The notes under the pieces are model-generated. The model saw only the letters and a list, made by a program, of their open reading frames with translations. It was not told where the DNA came from and ran no database searches. The position numbers were made by a program, and so were the translations under genes. 34,333 bases of DNA from an uncultured Erysipelotrichaceae bacterium (lineage in GTDB: Bacteria > Bacillota_I > Bacilli_A > RF39 > UBA660): the NCBI GenBank assembly GCA_902795215.1, contig CADBKG010000012.1, forward strand, positions 1 through 34,333, given 5' to 3'. Positions within the stretch are counted from its first letter, which is position 1, and each line of letters begins with the position of its first letter. Positions 1-10,136 of the stretch are shown here, piece by piece.

Positions 1-2
1 CG

Positions 3-3000
3 TGTACTGTTACTAGTCCAAGAATTACTGCTCCAACAAATACTCCAAACGTAATAGGCTTTAGTACAGCGTCTAATACTCATACTAATTCATGGAGTGC
101 AAATACTTCAAAAGCAGTTTCATCTAGTACAACATACTATGCTCAAACAAAGTCAAGCACTGATACATATACAGTAACATATATTAAAGGAACAGGCGTA
201 AATGAAATTGGAAAAGAAAGCGATACATGTACTACACCACTATCATATAATGGTGCAACAAGAACATTAACATGTTCAGTAATACTTCCAAGCATTACTT
301 TATATGATGGATATGGTGATCCAAAGTGGAATCAAACATATAATGCAGGAAGTACATTTACACTTGACGATGATGTAACATTTACTGCTACAGGAGTACC
401 GGGTAGTTATACAATTACATATGAACTAAATGGAGGTAATGCTACTAATCCTACTACATATACAGTCGAAACAGAAGGATTTACACTCAATAATCCATCT
501 AAAACTGGATATACCTTTACTGGTTGGACGGGAACAAATTTATCAGAACAAACTACAAATGTTACAATTCCAAAGGGTTCAACTGGAAACAGGGAATACG
601 AAGCACATTATAACGCAAATACTTATACTATAACATTTGATGCTGATGGAGGAACAGTTGACCCAGCTACTAAAGAAGTAACTTACGATAGTACTTATGG
701 TGATTTGCCAACACCAACAAAAGCAGGTTATAATTTTTCACATTGGGAATTAGCTGGTAATACAATTGAATCAACAACAACTGTTAAAATAACAGGTAAT
801 AGTACTTTAAAAGCAGTTTATGAACCAAAATGTATAAAAGTTACACTAACTTCAACAGGATATTCAACAGGGGCAAGTTATACTGCAGGTACAACTGCAT
901 TCTATTATAAATACAATACTTCTGAGGAAGTAGATGGAGAACCGGTATATATATACTCAAATAGTACATGTACTACTAAATTAAATGATGGACAACATAT
1001 TACAAAAGCAAGAGCTCTTTATAATACATCCGGATGGACAACATATCAAGGTAGTACAAATAATGGATATTATACTTCTTCTGGTGGTAATGGCACTCAA
1101 TATATAGATTATGATGAATTAGTTAGTTACTCACTTATAACAAATGTAACTAGCAATATTACATTATATGCATACTGGACAAATACAGAGTCATATAGAA
1201 TAGCATATGATTTAAGAGGAGGAACAAAAGGTTCAAATGCTCCAACAAGTGCAAATTATACAGCGCAAATACAAATTGATAATCCTACAAAAACATTTAG
1301 ATTTCAACCAAATGAAAATGGTTCAGGAGCAGATTCAATAGGAGCTGCAACTTCTGGAACTCCTACATTTGATGGATGGACTTTTGATGGAGATACTGCA
1401 GATGCCCAAAATGGTACTATGGGGTTATTCTTCCAAGTTTCATGGACAGATTGGACGAGTCATTCAACTAAAACAAAAAATACATATTTTAGAAGATTAA
1501 TAAGAGATGCTACGGTAACAATGACTGCAAATTGGACAAGTATTTCAGTTAAAACGCCAACATTAACAAAGGCAGGAAGTACTTGTAAATGGAATACAAA
1601 AGCAGATGGATCAGGAAACACATATACTCCTAATACATCTTATACAGTATCAAATGCTACAAAAGTAGGAACACTTAACTTATATGCAATATGTAGTGCA
1701 AATAATTACAATGTTGCTTATAACTATAATAATGGTACACCAGGAAATGACAATCCAACTAACGTAACGTTTGATACAGTTACGAAAATATCTAATCCTA
1801 CAAAATCAGTAAGTTTTACAGTTCATGAAAACGATTCTGGTGCTGATGTAGGTAATGATATAATTGTTAATACACCATTTACTGGATGGACTGCTACTGG
1901 ACTAACAACTTCAGAAGCATTATATGGTGATAGTGAAGATACAGTTACAACAAGCTGGTCAAACGCCAATACAAAAGTAACAGCAGAATATTTTAAAAAT
2001 TTGGCTGCTTCTGGAACTGTAACATTAACTGCAAATTATGAATCAACTGAAGTGACATTGCCAAAAGCAGAAAAATATGGTTATACGTGTACATGGAATA
2101 CAAAAAGTGATGGTAGTGGAGAAGAATACTCTAGTAAACAAAAAATAACACTTGATTCAACAAGTGATGATTCAATTGATTTATATGCATCATGTAAAAA
2201 ATCAAAATATATTTTAGAGTATGATTATAATGGTGGAAAATCAGGAGGAAGTTCTCCAGAAAACGCTGAATATGATGAAGTAGTTTATGTTTCTAATCCA
2301 GAAGGAATAACAATCACTGGTAATGCAAATGGTACTGGTGCAACTATTGGTTCTCCAGCACAAATGACAGGATTTAAAGGATGGACTGCAACTGGACTAG
2401 ATACAAGTACTGCAAAATATGGTACAACATCATCAAATGTCAATACTTCTTGGAATGGAACAACAATTGCAAATGCAGAATACTTTAAAAACTTAAGTTT
2501 AACTGATGGTCAAGTTGTTACATTAAAAGCAGAATGGGAACAAGCAAAATTATATGTTCCAACAATTTCTAAAACTGGATATACTTGTAAATGGAATACT
2601 AAGAGCGATGGATCAGGAACTATTTATGAATCTGGCGCAGAATATACAGGTTCGACAGATACTGATGTTACTCTATATGCGAGATGTTCAGCAATAAAAT
2701 ATAACGTTGTATATAATTATCAAGGAGGAAGTGTATCATCTACAAGTGGAACAAACTTCTCTTACGATACAGGTTGGAGATTATATAATCCAACTAAAAC
2801 AGTTACTGTTACTGCCAATGCTAATGGTAGTGGAGCGACAATCTCAAATAATGGTAGAAGTGCTGCTCAAACCTTTAGGGGTTGGGAATTAATAAATGGT
2901 GATCATAACAATGCCATGTATGGGTCATCAACAACTTCAATTACAAATGCTTGGACAAGTAACAAAACTTACCCAACTGCTCAATATTATAAGAATTTAC

Positions 3001-6000
3001 AATCTGTAAATGGAGCAACGGTTACAATGAAAGCTCATTGGACTGGTGTTGGAGTACAACTTCCAACTGCAACAAAAACTGGATTTGAATGTTCATTTAA
3101 TACTGAAAGTGACGGAAGTGGAGATACTTACCCTAGTGGTGGAACATATGTTCCAAGCGAAGATGATCCAACGTCAGTAACTTTATATACAATTTGTACT
3201 TCTGGAAGTTACAATATAAGATATATATGTAATGGTGGAACATGTGATGGTCCTACAACTGCTGCATATGGTTCAGTAATACATATACCAAACCCAACTA
3301 AGGTAATTACTGCAACAGGTCATGATAATGGCACAGGCGCAACAATTGGTAATCCAACAACAAGTGAACAAACATTTAATGGTTGGAATGCTACAGATGG
3401 TCTTGATACAACCTATGCATATTATGGTACAAGTTCAACAAATGTTAATACTAGATGGAGATATACATCAACGTATCCAACTGCTGAATATTATAGAAAC
3501 TTGACTGCTACCGCAGGAGAAACGGTAACGCTTACAGCAAGATGGACAGTAAGAAATATTACTTTACCAACAATATCTAAAACTGGATATAGCTGTAATT
3601 GGAACACAAATTCAAGTGGTACTGGTACAAGTTATGCAAGTGGTGCAAGTTATACACCAAGTTCAGGAAGTTCAGCTAATTTAAATATGTATGCAATGTG
3701 TACTCCACATAGCTATAATATATCTTATAACTTGAATGGAGGTACTAGTGGAGATAATGCACCAACAGATGCAACATATGATAATCCATTTGAGATATCA
3801 AATCCAACTAAAACAGTAACAATTACTGGAAACGCAAATGGAACGGGTGCTACAATAGGAAATCCTACTAGCGGGGCACAAACATTTGCAGGTTGGACTT
3901 TCAATGGAAATACTTCTATTGCAAAATATGGTACTTCTATATCTACAGTAAATACTGCTTGGTCAAATGCAAGTACTAAAGTTAAAGCAGAATTCTTTAA
4001 TAATTTAACTGGAACAAATGATGGAACGGTAACAATGACTGCTAATTGGACTCCAGTTGCGATAAATCTTCCAACTATTTCTAAAGATGGATTTAAATGT
4101 AGATGGAATACATCATCTGGTGGTACAGGAACAGATTATGCAAGTGGTGCAAGTTATACACCAAGTGCAACAAGTGCAGCAAATGTAACAGTATATGCTG
4201 TTTGTGATGATTCACAAAAACCTACAATTTCTGTAACTAGTTCTCAAACTCAGAAATCAGCTACACAAACAGCAACTCTTACTATGACTGATAATGTTGG
4301 TGTAACAGGTTACTATTTTGGAACAACTGCACCAACTTCAGATAGTACATTTACAAGTATTACAAGTGGAACAAGTAAAACTCAAAATGTTACAGTAAAT
4401 GCAAAAGGCACATATTATGCTGCAAGTAAAGATGCAATGGGTAATATTTCAGATGTTGTGAGTATTACATTCTATGGATATACTGTTCATAACATGTTAC
4501 AAAATGTATCGGGTTCAACTTATACGACTACACACTACACAGAGGATAGTTCATATACATATATTGCTCCAAAAGGAACTAGTTTAACTCCAGCAAATAT
4601 TGGAACAGTTCCAGAGCATTCAAATTCAGGTAGATTTGTAGGTCTTTCAACTGGAACAGCGAGTACAACTGCTGCATCAGTTACTAAAAATGCTCAAACA
4701 TTAAATGCAGATGCTGTTTATACAACATGGTATACAAGAAATATGATTTATATTAAATATACTCTTGGCGATGGAGACGAATTGAGGTCTTCAACGCAAA
4801 ATTCAGCAGGAACTTCAACATATACATGGACAGTTAATGATAGTGGAAATATTTCGGTATCTACAAACGGTGGAACATCTACTGATAATTTCTATAGTTA
4901 TAGAACAGGAATTAGTTCAATCGATTTAGCAGATTATAACAATACTCGTTATTTATATATTTCAAAACTAGGATATACTGGTACAAGTGGTTCTGAATGG
5001 ATATGTACTAGTGGATGTGCAACATCAAATAAAACATTTAGCCACGGCAGTGTTACTATAAGTGATTCTGATACCGAGATATGTAACGCTAAGACAAATG
5101 ATTGTACAATTAAAATAAGAGTTAATTGGACAGGAAATCCATATAAGATAACATATAGTTATAATGGTGGTTCAGCAGGAGCAAATGCACCAACAACCGC
5201 TTCATATGGTACTGCTGTTAATATTACAAAGCCTACAAAAACATTTAAGATAACAGGTGATGATAATAATTGCGATGCTAATATCGGTTCAGCTACTACC
5301 AAAGCTCAAACCTTTGATGGATGGACAGCATCTAACTTAAATACATCAACAGCAATGTATGGTAATAGTGCAACAACTGCGACTACTGCATGGACTAATG
5401 GTTCTACAAAAGCTAATGCTACATATTTTATGAATTTGACACCTACAACAAATGCAACGGTTAATTTAACTGCTAATTGGACTGCAGTTTCCACTACAAT
5501 GCCAACTATATCAAAAACAGGTTACAATACAAAGTGGTATTTAAATGAGAATGGAACAGGTACAGGTTATGATAGTGGCGCTGCTTATATACCATCAGCG
5601 AATGCTAATGCTAACCTAACTGTATATGCTCAGTGTACTCCTATAACATATAATATTTCATACAACTATAATAATGGTACCGCTGGAGCAAGCGCACCAA
5701 CTAGTGCAAAATATGATGAAGTAAAAACTATTAATAAACCTACTAAAAAGGTAACTGTTAATATTAATAACAACAGTACGGGTTCAACGCTTAGTGCAAC
5801 AAGCGCTAGTCAAACACAAACGTTTGAAGGATGGACCCCTTCAAATATTAATACATCGACTGCTTACTATGGAACTTCAAGTAGTTCAGTATCAACAAGA
5901 TGGAGTTCAACAAGTACAAAGCCAACTGCAGAGTACTATAAAAACCTAAGAGCTGATAACTCAGCAACTGTTACTTTAACAGCAAACTGGTCTGGTAACG

Positions 6001-8051
6001 TAACTCTTCCAACCACAACTAAAACAGGATATACTTGTAAATACAATACTGCAAGTGATGGAAGTGGAACTAATTATTCTAGCGGTGGAACATATACAGT
6101 TTCAAATACTACACCAACTTCTGTTACATTATTTACTATTTGTACAGTAAATCAATATACATTAACAGTAAATGCTGGTGATGGTACATATAGTGGAACA
6201 ACACCACTTAAACAAAACTATGGTTCAACAACTACTGTACCAAATCCAACACCAAAAAAATATACTGTTAGTTATAAATATCAAATGAGTGGTCAAACTG
6301 ATGGCTCTGCAACTAGTCAAAAAACATTTAAGAGTTGGTCAACACCTACTTATGGTAAGTTATCTGGAACAACCTATACATATGGCGCAGGAAATGATAC
6401 TATTACGGCATCATATAACGATAATCCAAATGTTACTTTACCAACCAAATCTACAACAGTTGGCTCAAACTCAATACCAATAAGTATATCAACTTGGACA
6501 ACAGGTTCTGGTGGTTCAGGTACAAGTTATAACGCTGGATCAAGTTTCAAACCAACAAGTGATATTACACTATACGCTCAATGGTATTCAAATAGGTATT
6601 TACTTAATGAATATTATAAGAGTGTTGGTTCACCAGTAAAAGATAGTTTAGCATCAAATTTACATGATGGTTGTGACCTTCTATATGCAACAAAATGTAC
6701 TTCTTCTGAGTGTAATTATACATACAGAAATATAGATAGTGCGACTGGAAGCAAACCAGTTAATGAATTATATGTGACTGCAGGATTCTCTAATTATTGT
6801 AAAGTAAATAGCAATGTAAGTGTTTATAGTACTTATGGTACTACTGCAGGCACAACAACTGCAGGAAGCTTACTTGTTACTACAAGTAATGCCTACTATA
6901 CAACTGAAACTAAAGTGGCAGGAAGCACTACTGTTTGGAGAAAAGTACTAGTCCCTGGAAGTTATGGAAGCAATAAAATAACTTATAATGGTTCAACATA
7001 CTCTGTAGGATGGATAGTTGAAACACCATCAATGAATCATTATGCAGACTCAAACTCATATCCAAGTAGACATGTTTTAAGAAGAATGATGATATTAAAT
7101 CCAAATATCGAATATGGCGGAACATCTGGCTCTATAAACTTTAATAATTCTTCTTCATCTAACGATGGGGTAATAAGTATACAAGATTATAACGCTAGTA
7201 ATTCAGCAGACGGATATGCTTATGTATTTAGAGGAAAGAGTGATTACAATTACGTTAAATTCGCTGGTTTCTATTGGAGAATACTTAGAGTTAATGGAAA
7301 TGGATCATTAAAACTTATTTATCATGGAACGAGTGCTTCTTCAAGTGGTACTGCCCAAGCTATAAGTACTAAGGCCGAATTTAACCATAGTGATAATGCA
7401 AGTTCATTATATGCTAGAGCGGCTGGTTACATGTTTAATAGTTCTGAAACATCAACTACTATTTCAAATGACACAAATTCAACTGTTAAAGCAGCTGTAG
7501 ATTCTTGGTATCAATCAAATATGACAAGTTATACTAGCTATTTGGATAAATCAAGAATATTCTGTAATGATAGATCTTGTGGTTCTGGAACATGTACTGG
7601 AAAATCGTCTGGTTCGTTCTCTGCTAAAATTAGACTTGCTAATGGTAATCCATCATTGGCGTGTGCTAACTCTGTTGATAGATTTGGAACTAGTGGATAT
7701 GGAAATGGAAAATTAACTTATCCAGTTGGATTAATTACAGCTGATGAAGCAGTTCTAGCTGGATACAAATGGAATGGTACAAGCTTGAGTTTAACAAGTA
7801 ATAACTACCTAGGAAAAGCATTTAATCTTCTTGGTACTAATGAATGTTATTGGACTATGACACCAGGGGACAACTATCAATCTTCACCACTTTATGGCGC
7901 TACTGTTGCCAACATTTGTGATACCGGATATTTGGGCCCTGCCGTTACATCAGTATCTAACTTCGTTGTACCAGTTGTAAATGTATCACAATCTTATGCG
8001 ATCAAGATGACTGGCGCTGGAACAAGTTCTAATCCATTCGTAATAAGTTAA
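3..8051 (+). CDS. Giant secreted InlB-type repeat protein (5' end outside window)
   Basis: The frame is open from base 3 with no stop until 8051, giving at least 2682 residues; the true start and any signal peptide lie upstream. The first ATG of the long frame (705) has no ribosome site and lies inside a repeat, so it is not the start. The protein is Thr/Ser/Asn/Gly rich and built of Listeria-Bacteroides (InlB B, Flg_new-like) repeats of the form YxIxYxxNGG...PT...FxGWT...LTAxW, most in long units of about 168 residues. An unlike segment (about 4210-5140) has an Ig-like stretch. The last 450 residues lack the repeat and contain FAGFYWRILRVNG, YPVGLITADE and a terminal GTSSNPFVIS, resembling DUF6273-type C-terminal domains; this is tentative. 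No sortase motif or terminal membrane segment is present, so anchoring is unclear. A likely role is surface adhesion or matrix. The next gene starts 14 bases later and is probably cotranscribed. Confidence 0.85.
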   Translation, partial: CTVTSPRITAPTNTPNVIGFSTASNTHTNSWSANTSKAVSSSTTYYAQTKSSTDTYTVTYIKGTGVNEIGKESDTCTTPLSYNGATRTLTCSVILPSITLYDGYGDPKWNQTYNAGSTFTLDDDVTFTATGVPGSYTITYELNGGNATNPTTYTVETEGFTLNNPSKTGYTFTGWTGTNLSEQTTNVTIPKGSTGNREYEAHYNANTYTITFDADGGTVDPATKEVTYDSTYGDLPTPTKAGYNFSHWELAGNTIESTTTVKITGNSTLKAVYEPKCIKVTLTSTGYSTGASYTAGTTAFYYKYNTSEEVDGEPVYIYSNSTCTTKLNDGQHITKARALYNTSGWTTYQGSTNNGYYTSSGGNGTQYIDYDELVSYSLITNVTSNITLYAYWTNTESYRIAYDLRGGTKGSNAPTSANYTAQIQIDNPTKTFRFQPNENGSGADSIGAATSGTPTFDGWTFDGDTADAQNGTMGLFFQVSWTDWTSHSTKTKNTYFRRLIRDATVTMTANWTSISVKTPTLTKAGSTCKWNTKADGSGNTYTPNTSYTVSNATKVGTLNLYAICSANNYNVAYNYNNGTPGNDNPTNVTFDTVTKISNPTKSVSFTVHENDSGADVGNDIIVNTPFTGWTATGLTTSEALYGDSEDTVTTSWSNANTKVTAEYFKNLAASGTVTLTANYESTEVTLPKAEKYGYTCTWNTKSDGSGEEYSSKQKITLDSTSDDSIDLYASCKKSKYILEYDYNGGKSGGSSPENAEYDEVVYVSNPEGITITGNANGTGATIGSPAQMTGFKGWTATGLDTSTAKYGTTSSNVNTSWNGTTIANAEYFKNLSLTDGQVVTLKAEWEQAKLYVPTISKTGYTCKWNTKSDGSGTIYESGAEYTGSTDTDVTLYARCSAIKYNVVYNYQGGSVSSTSGTNFSYDTGWRLYNPTKTVTVTANANGSGATISNNGRSAAQTFRGWELINGDHNNAMYGSSTTSITNAWTSNKTYPTAQYYKNLQSVNGATVTMKAHWTGVGVQLPTATKTGFECSFNTESDGSGDTYPSGGTYVPSEDDPTSVTLYTICTSGSYNIRYICNGGTCDGPTTAAYGSVIHIPNPTKVITATGHDNGTGATIGNPTTSEQTFNGWNATDGLDTTYAYYGTSSTNVNTRWRYTSTYPTAEYYRNLTATAGETVTLTARWTVRNITLPTISKTGYSCNWNTNSSGTGTSYASGASYTPSSGSSANLNMYAMCTPHSYNISYNLNGGTSGDNAPTDATYDNPFEISNPTKTVTITGNANGTGATIGNPTSGAQTFAGWTFNGNTSIAKYGTSISTVNTAWSNASTKVKAEFFNNLTGTNDGTVTMTANWTPVAINLPTISKDGFKCRWNTSSGGTGTDYASGASYTPSATSAANVTVYAVCDDSQKPTISVTSSQTQKSATQTATLTMTDNVGVTGYYFGTTAPTSDSTFTSITSGTSKTQNVTVNAKGTYYAASKDAMGNISDVVSITFYGYTVHNMLQNVSGSTYTTTHYTEDSSYTYIAPKGTSLTPANIGTVPEHSNSGRFVGLSTGTASTTAASVTKNAQTLNADAVYTTWYTRNMIYIKYTLGDGDELRSSTQNSAGTSTYTWTVNDSGNISVSTNGGTSTDNFYSYRTGISSIDLADYNNTRYLYISKLGYTGTSGSEWICTSGCATSNKTFSHGSVTISDSDTEICNAKTNDCTIKIRVNWTGNPYKITYSYNGGSAGANAPTTASYGTAVNITKPTKTFKITGDDNNCDANIGSATTKAQTFDGWTASNLNTSTAMYGNSATTATTAWTNGSTKANATYFMNLTPTTNATVNLTANWTAVSTTMPTISKTGYNTKWYLNENGTGTGYDSGAAYIPSANANANLTVYAQCTPITYNISYNYNNGTAGASAPTSAKYDEVKTINKPTKKVTVNINNNSTGSTLSATSASQTQTFEGWTPSNINTSTAYYGTSSSSVSTRWSSTSTKPTAEYYKNLRADNSATVTLTANWSGNVTLPTTTKTGYTCKYNTASDGSGTNYSSGGTYTVSNTTPTSVTLFTICTVNQYTLTVNAGDGTYSGTTPLKQNYGSTTTVPNPTPKKYTVSYKYQMSGQTDGSATSQKTFKSWSTPTYGKLSGTTYTYGAGNDTITASYNDNPNVTLPTKSTTVGSNSIPISISTWTTGSGGSGTSYNAGSSFKPTSDITLYAQWYSNRYLLNEYYKSVGSPVKDSLASNLHDGCDLLYATKCTSSECNYTYRNIDSATGSKPVNELYVTAGFSNYCKVNSNVSVYSTYGTTAGTTTAGSLLVTTSNAYYTTETKVAGSTTVWRKVLVPGSYGSNKITYNGSTYSVGWIVETPSMNHYADSNSYPSRHVLRRMMILNPNIEYGGTSGSINFNNSSSSNDGVISIQDYNASNSADGYAYVFRGKSDYNYVKFAGFYWRILRVNGNGSLKLIYHGTSASSSGTAQAISTKAEFNHSDNASSLYARAAGYMFNSSETSTTISNDTNSTVKAAVDSWYQSNMTSYTSYLDKSRIFCNDRSCGSGTCTGKSSGSFSAKIRLANGNPSLACANSVDRFGTSGYGNGKLTYPVGLITADEAVLAGYKWNGTSLSLTSNNYLGKAFNLLGTNECYWTMTPGDNYQSSPLYGATVANICDTGYLGPAVTSVSNFVVPVVNVSQSYAIKMTGAGTSSNPFVIS
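1191..4209 (+). repeat. Six diverged coding repeats of about 504 bp
   Basis: The conserved Tyr codon opening each unit (YxIxY or YxVxY) lies at about 1194, 1707, 2208, 2700, 3210 and 3714, giving spacings of 513, 501, 492, 510 and 504 bp. Each unit runs from an NGG or NNG motif through NPTKxV, GATIG, FxGW, a YG...TxW stretch and AEYFKNL, to a second half with GYTCKWNTxSDGSG and LYAxC. The copies are clearly diverged in sequence, which indicates an old amplification. Confidence 0.8.
5142..6594 (+). repeat. Second block of three about 507 bp coding repeats
   Basis: The same unit reappears after a non-repeat segment, with opening Tyr codons at 5142, 5649 and 6156 (two spacings of 507 bp). The third copy is degenerate (YTLTVNAGDGTYSG) and has lost the first Cys of its GYTCKWNT-type half. 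The constant period across both blocks shows that they derive from one array. Confidence 0.7.
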
Positions 8052-8065
8052 AAGGAGGAAACAAA

Positions 8066-8668
8066 ATGAAACATAAAAATATATTTATTACACTATTATT
8101 AATTCTTTTAGTTTCCTTCTTTGGCTTTAATAATGTACAAGCAGATAATATTAAGTTTAATGAAAAGAAATTTGAAAGGTACTTTGAAAAGAAAAAATTT
8201 GAAGTATCTAACATGTCTTGTAAAGATTTTGAATTAACTAAAAACTTAAAATGTACATTATATATTGCTAAGAAAGGTAATGCAGAAGTAAACATGTATA
8301 AATTTGATGATGAAGCTGATGCATATGATCATTTTCATTGGGTAATAGATGAAAACAAACCAATCTTTACTAAAATGAAAACATATAATTTAGAAGAAAC
8401 AGAAAAATCAAATTATTCAACTATAAAAACAGTTTTATCAGATTACTTATACTTCTATATGGTTAAAGTCGATAACTATGTAATAAAAAGTAATATTGAT
8501 ATAACAGAAGATTATAAGATGAATTATATATATGATGATTTGGGCTTTATTAAAATTAAAAAACATGTTTCTTTTTGGATAATACTTATTATATTACTAG
8601 TAGTTGCATTAATCTATGTAATAAGTAAGGACATTATAAGAAAACAAGACATGAAGAAAGCAAATTAA
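8066..8668 (+). CDS. Small secreted membrane-anchored protein, unknown
   Basis: This is a 200-residue protein with an N-terminal signal peptide (basic MKHK, a hydrophobic run, likely cleavage after NNVQA) and one C-terminal membrane helix (about residues 169-188, SFWIILIILLVVALIYVIS) followed by a short basic tail. The domain between them is charged and would lie outside the cell. A strong AAAGGAGG site precedes the ATG. It starts 14 bases after the giant repeat protein and ends at a hairpin terminator, so the two are likely one transcription unit. I do not recognise a family. A partner or processing factor of the large adhesin is possible but unproven. Confidence 0.8.
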   Translation: MKHKNIFITLLLILLVSFFGFNNVQADNIKFNEKKFERYFEKKKFEVSNMSCKDFELTKNLKCTLYIAKKGNAEVNMYKFDDEADAYDHFHWVIDENKPIFTKMKTYNLEETEKSNYSTIKTVLSDYLYFYMVKVDNYVIKSNIDITEDYKMNYIYDDLGFIKIKKHVSFWIILIILLVVALIYVISKDIIRKQDMKKAN

Positions 8669-8682
8669 TTTTGCTTTTTTTC
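8657..8682 (+). terminator. Rho-independent terminator
   Basis: The stem AAAGCAAA / TTTTGCTTT overlaps the stop codon of the upstream gene and runs into seven Ts. It ends the adhesin/200-residue protein unit. Confidence 0.75.
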
Positions 8683-8716
8683 TTTGCAAAATAATTCATA
8701 AAATAACTATTTGTCC

Positions 8717-8746
8717 TTGACTACACTATAAACCAACACTTATAAT
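8717..8746 (+). promoter_or_regulatory. Sigma-A type promoter
   Basis: TTGACT and TATAAT are separated by 18 bases, 30 bases upstream of the start codon of the surface protein at 8777. It lies directly after the preceding terminator, so this gene has its own promoter. Confidence 0.75.
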
Positions 8747-8776
8747 GGTATTATAGAAAAGTAGATAGAGGACTAT

Positions 8777-9961
8777 ATGAAAAAATATATTTATTTAATA
8801 CTAAGTTTATTGTTAATACCAATAATGGTTAATGCTGAAACACTAACATATGAAGTATGTGAAAGTGAATGTGAGTATACGAATCTTGGGGATGTAGAAA
8901 ACGCAATATATAGTATATCAGATTTAACTGATAAAGATATTGTGATCAACGTTAATAGTGATATTACAACAAGATATAGTTTACACATTGGTGATATTGC
9001 CAATTCTGTAACTATAAATGGAAATAATCATGATTTTAATAATACGTATTTTAATTTATATTCAAAACAAATAGAAATAAGCGATTGTAATAATTTAAGA
9101 GAAATAGACTTTGCTAATTCGGCAAAAATCAATATCAAAAATTCAAATATAAAAGGAATACTTTTATATTATATGGATTCAAACAATCAAATTAAATCAG
9201 AAGAGATTAATTTGTCAGAAATATTTGATATTGATGAAACATCTAAAAATAATCTTAAAGCACTTTTACTCGCAGGGAATTTTAAAATAGAAAATATGAA
9301 TTTTGGTGATATTGTTCTAATTCCTGCTGCAGGGACAATAAAAATATATAACAGCCAAATTGGAAAAATTTTAGATTATCCAATGCTTGGAAATATAACA
9401 ACAAATGTTTATAATTCAAAATTCAATTCTTTAAAATATGTAAACATTACTAGCCGTGAAGATGTCGCAATGAATGAAGTTGAACAATTTATGGAATCTG
9501 ATAATCCGAAATCATCTTTATTAAATTATGATATATATGATATGAATTTTGAAGAATGGAATGGACGAGTATCAGTTACTACGACTATATACTTTGATAA
9601 AGAAGCAAAGTTAAAACCAGGTGATAAGTTAAACTTAGTTTCATATCTTGATTATTATACAGAAGATAAAGAAATAGAATATACTATTGATGATGAAAGC
9701 ATAGCTAAGATAGATAACAAAGAATTAATTGCTTTAAAAGAAGGAAATACTAAAGTAACAGTTACAACTGATGATGGACATGTAGTATATAATATTAATC
9801 TTGTAGTTGAGAAAGAAACAATTCCTGAAAAGATAGATAAAATGACTATAAAGGTTCCTATCACAGGAAGCAAGGTTAAGGCTTGGGTAGTGGTAATTAG
9901 TGTAATACTTCTAGGAGTAATTGGAGTATGTAGTTATATGTTAATTAGAAGGAAAAAATAA
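8777..9961 (+). CDS. Surface protein with beta-helix-like region, Ig-like domain and VPITG sorting tail
   Basis: The protein has 394 residues and a signal peptide (MKKYIYLILSLLLIPIMVNA). Residues of about 50-240 contain short Asn/Ile-rich repeats (TINGNNHDF, NIKNSNIKGI, KIYNSQIGK, VYNSKFNS) of the kind found in right-handed beta-helix folds. About 255-340 looks like a bacterial Ig-like (BIG2) domain, with the typical DESIAKIDNKELIALKEGNT text. The C-terminus is VPITG, a hydrophobic helix and RRKK, which is a sortase sorting signal with V in place of L. It is therefore probably covalently attached to the wall. It is expressed from its own promoter and followed by its own terminator. The ligand is unknown. 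Confidence 0.8.
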   Translation: MKKYIYLILSLLLIPIMVNAETLTYEVCESECEYTNLGDVENAIYSISDLTDKDIVINVNSDITTRYSLHIGDIANSVTINGNNHDFNNTYFNLYSKQIEISDCNNLREIDFANSAKINIKNSNIKGILLYYMDSNNQIKSEEINLSEIFDIDETSKNNLKALLLAGNFKIENMNFGDIVLIPAAGTIKIYNSQIGKILDYPMLGNITTNVYNSKFNSLKYVNITSREDVAMNEVEQFMESDNPKSSLLNYDIYDMNFEEWNGRVSVTTTIYFDKEAKLKPGDKLNLVSYLDYYTEDKEIEYTIDDESIAKIDNKELIALKEGNTKVTVTTDDGHVVYNINLVVEKETIPEKIDKMTIKVPITGSKVKAWVVVISVILLGVIGVCSYMLIRRKK

Positions 9962-9974
9962 TCCTTCTTTTTTT
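9947..9974 (+). terminator. Rho-independent terminator
   Basis: The stem AGAAGGA / TCCTTCT is followed by seven Ts and spans the stop codon of the surface protein gene. Confidence 0.8.
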
Positions 9975-10038
9975 ATGCAAAAATTTGCTTTTATGTATGT
10001 AGAAAATTAATCTTTGACAAAATAGTAACTTTTTTTGA

Positions 10039-10086
10039 TTTTTTTTAAGAAAAATGGAATCTATCTTGAATAATAAATAATAGAGG
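10039..10086 (+). promoter_or_regulatory. Conserved 48-base leader element, copy A
   Basis: Eight Ts are followed by AAGAAAAATG, AATCTATCTTGAATAATA and ATAATAGAGG. It matches 32708-32754 with one substitution and one single-base indel. It ends 50 bases before the nuclease-like gene at 10137. No ordinary -10 box fits it, although a TTGACA lies just upstream at 10014. It could be a shared promoter or operator, or a dispersed repeat. Confidence 0.6.
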
Positions 10087-10136
10087 GGTTGGAAAAGTGA
10101 AATACAAAAATTTGAAATTAGAAAGGAGGTGATAAA

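Noticed and set aside
1191..6594. Periodic repeats that might suggest a CRISPR array or satellite DNA
   Set aside because: The period is about 500 bases, the copies are diverged, and they are in one continuous coding frame.
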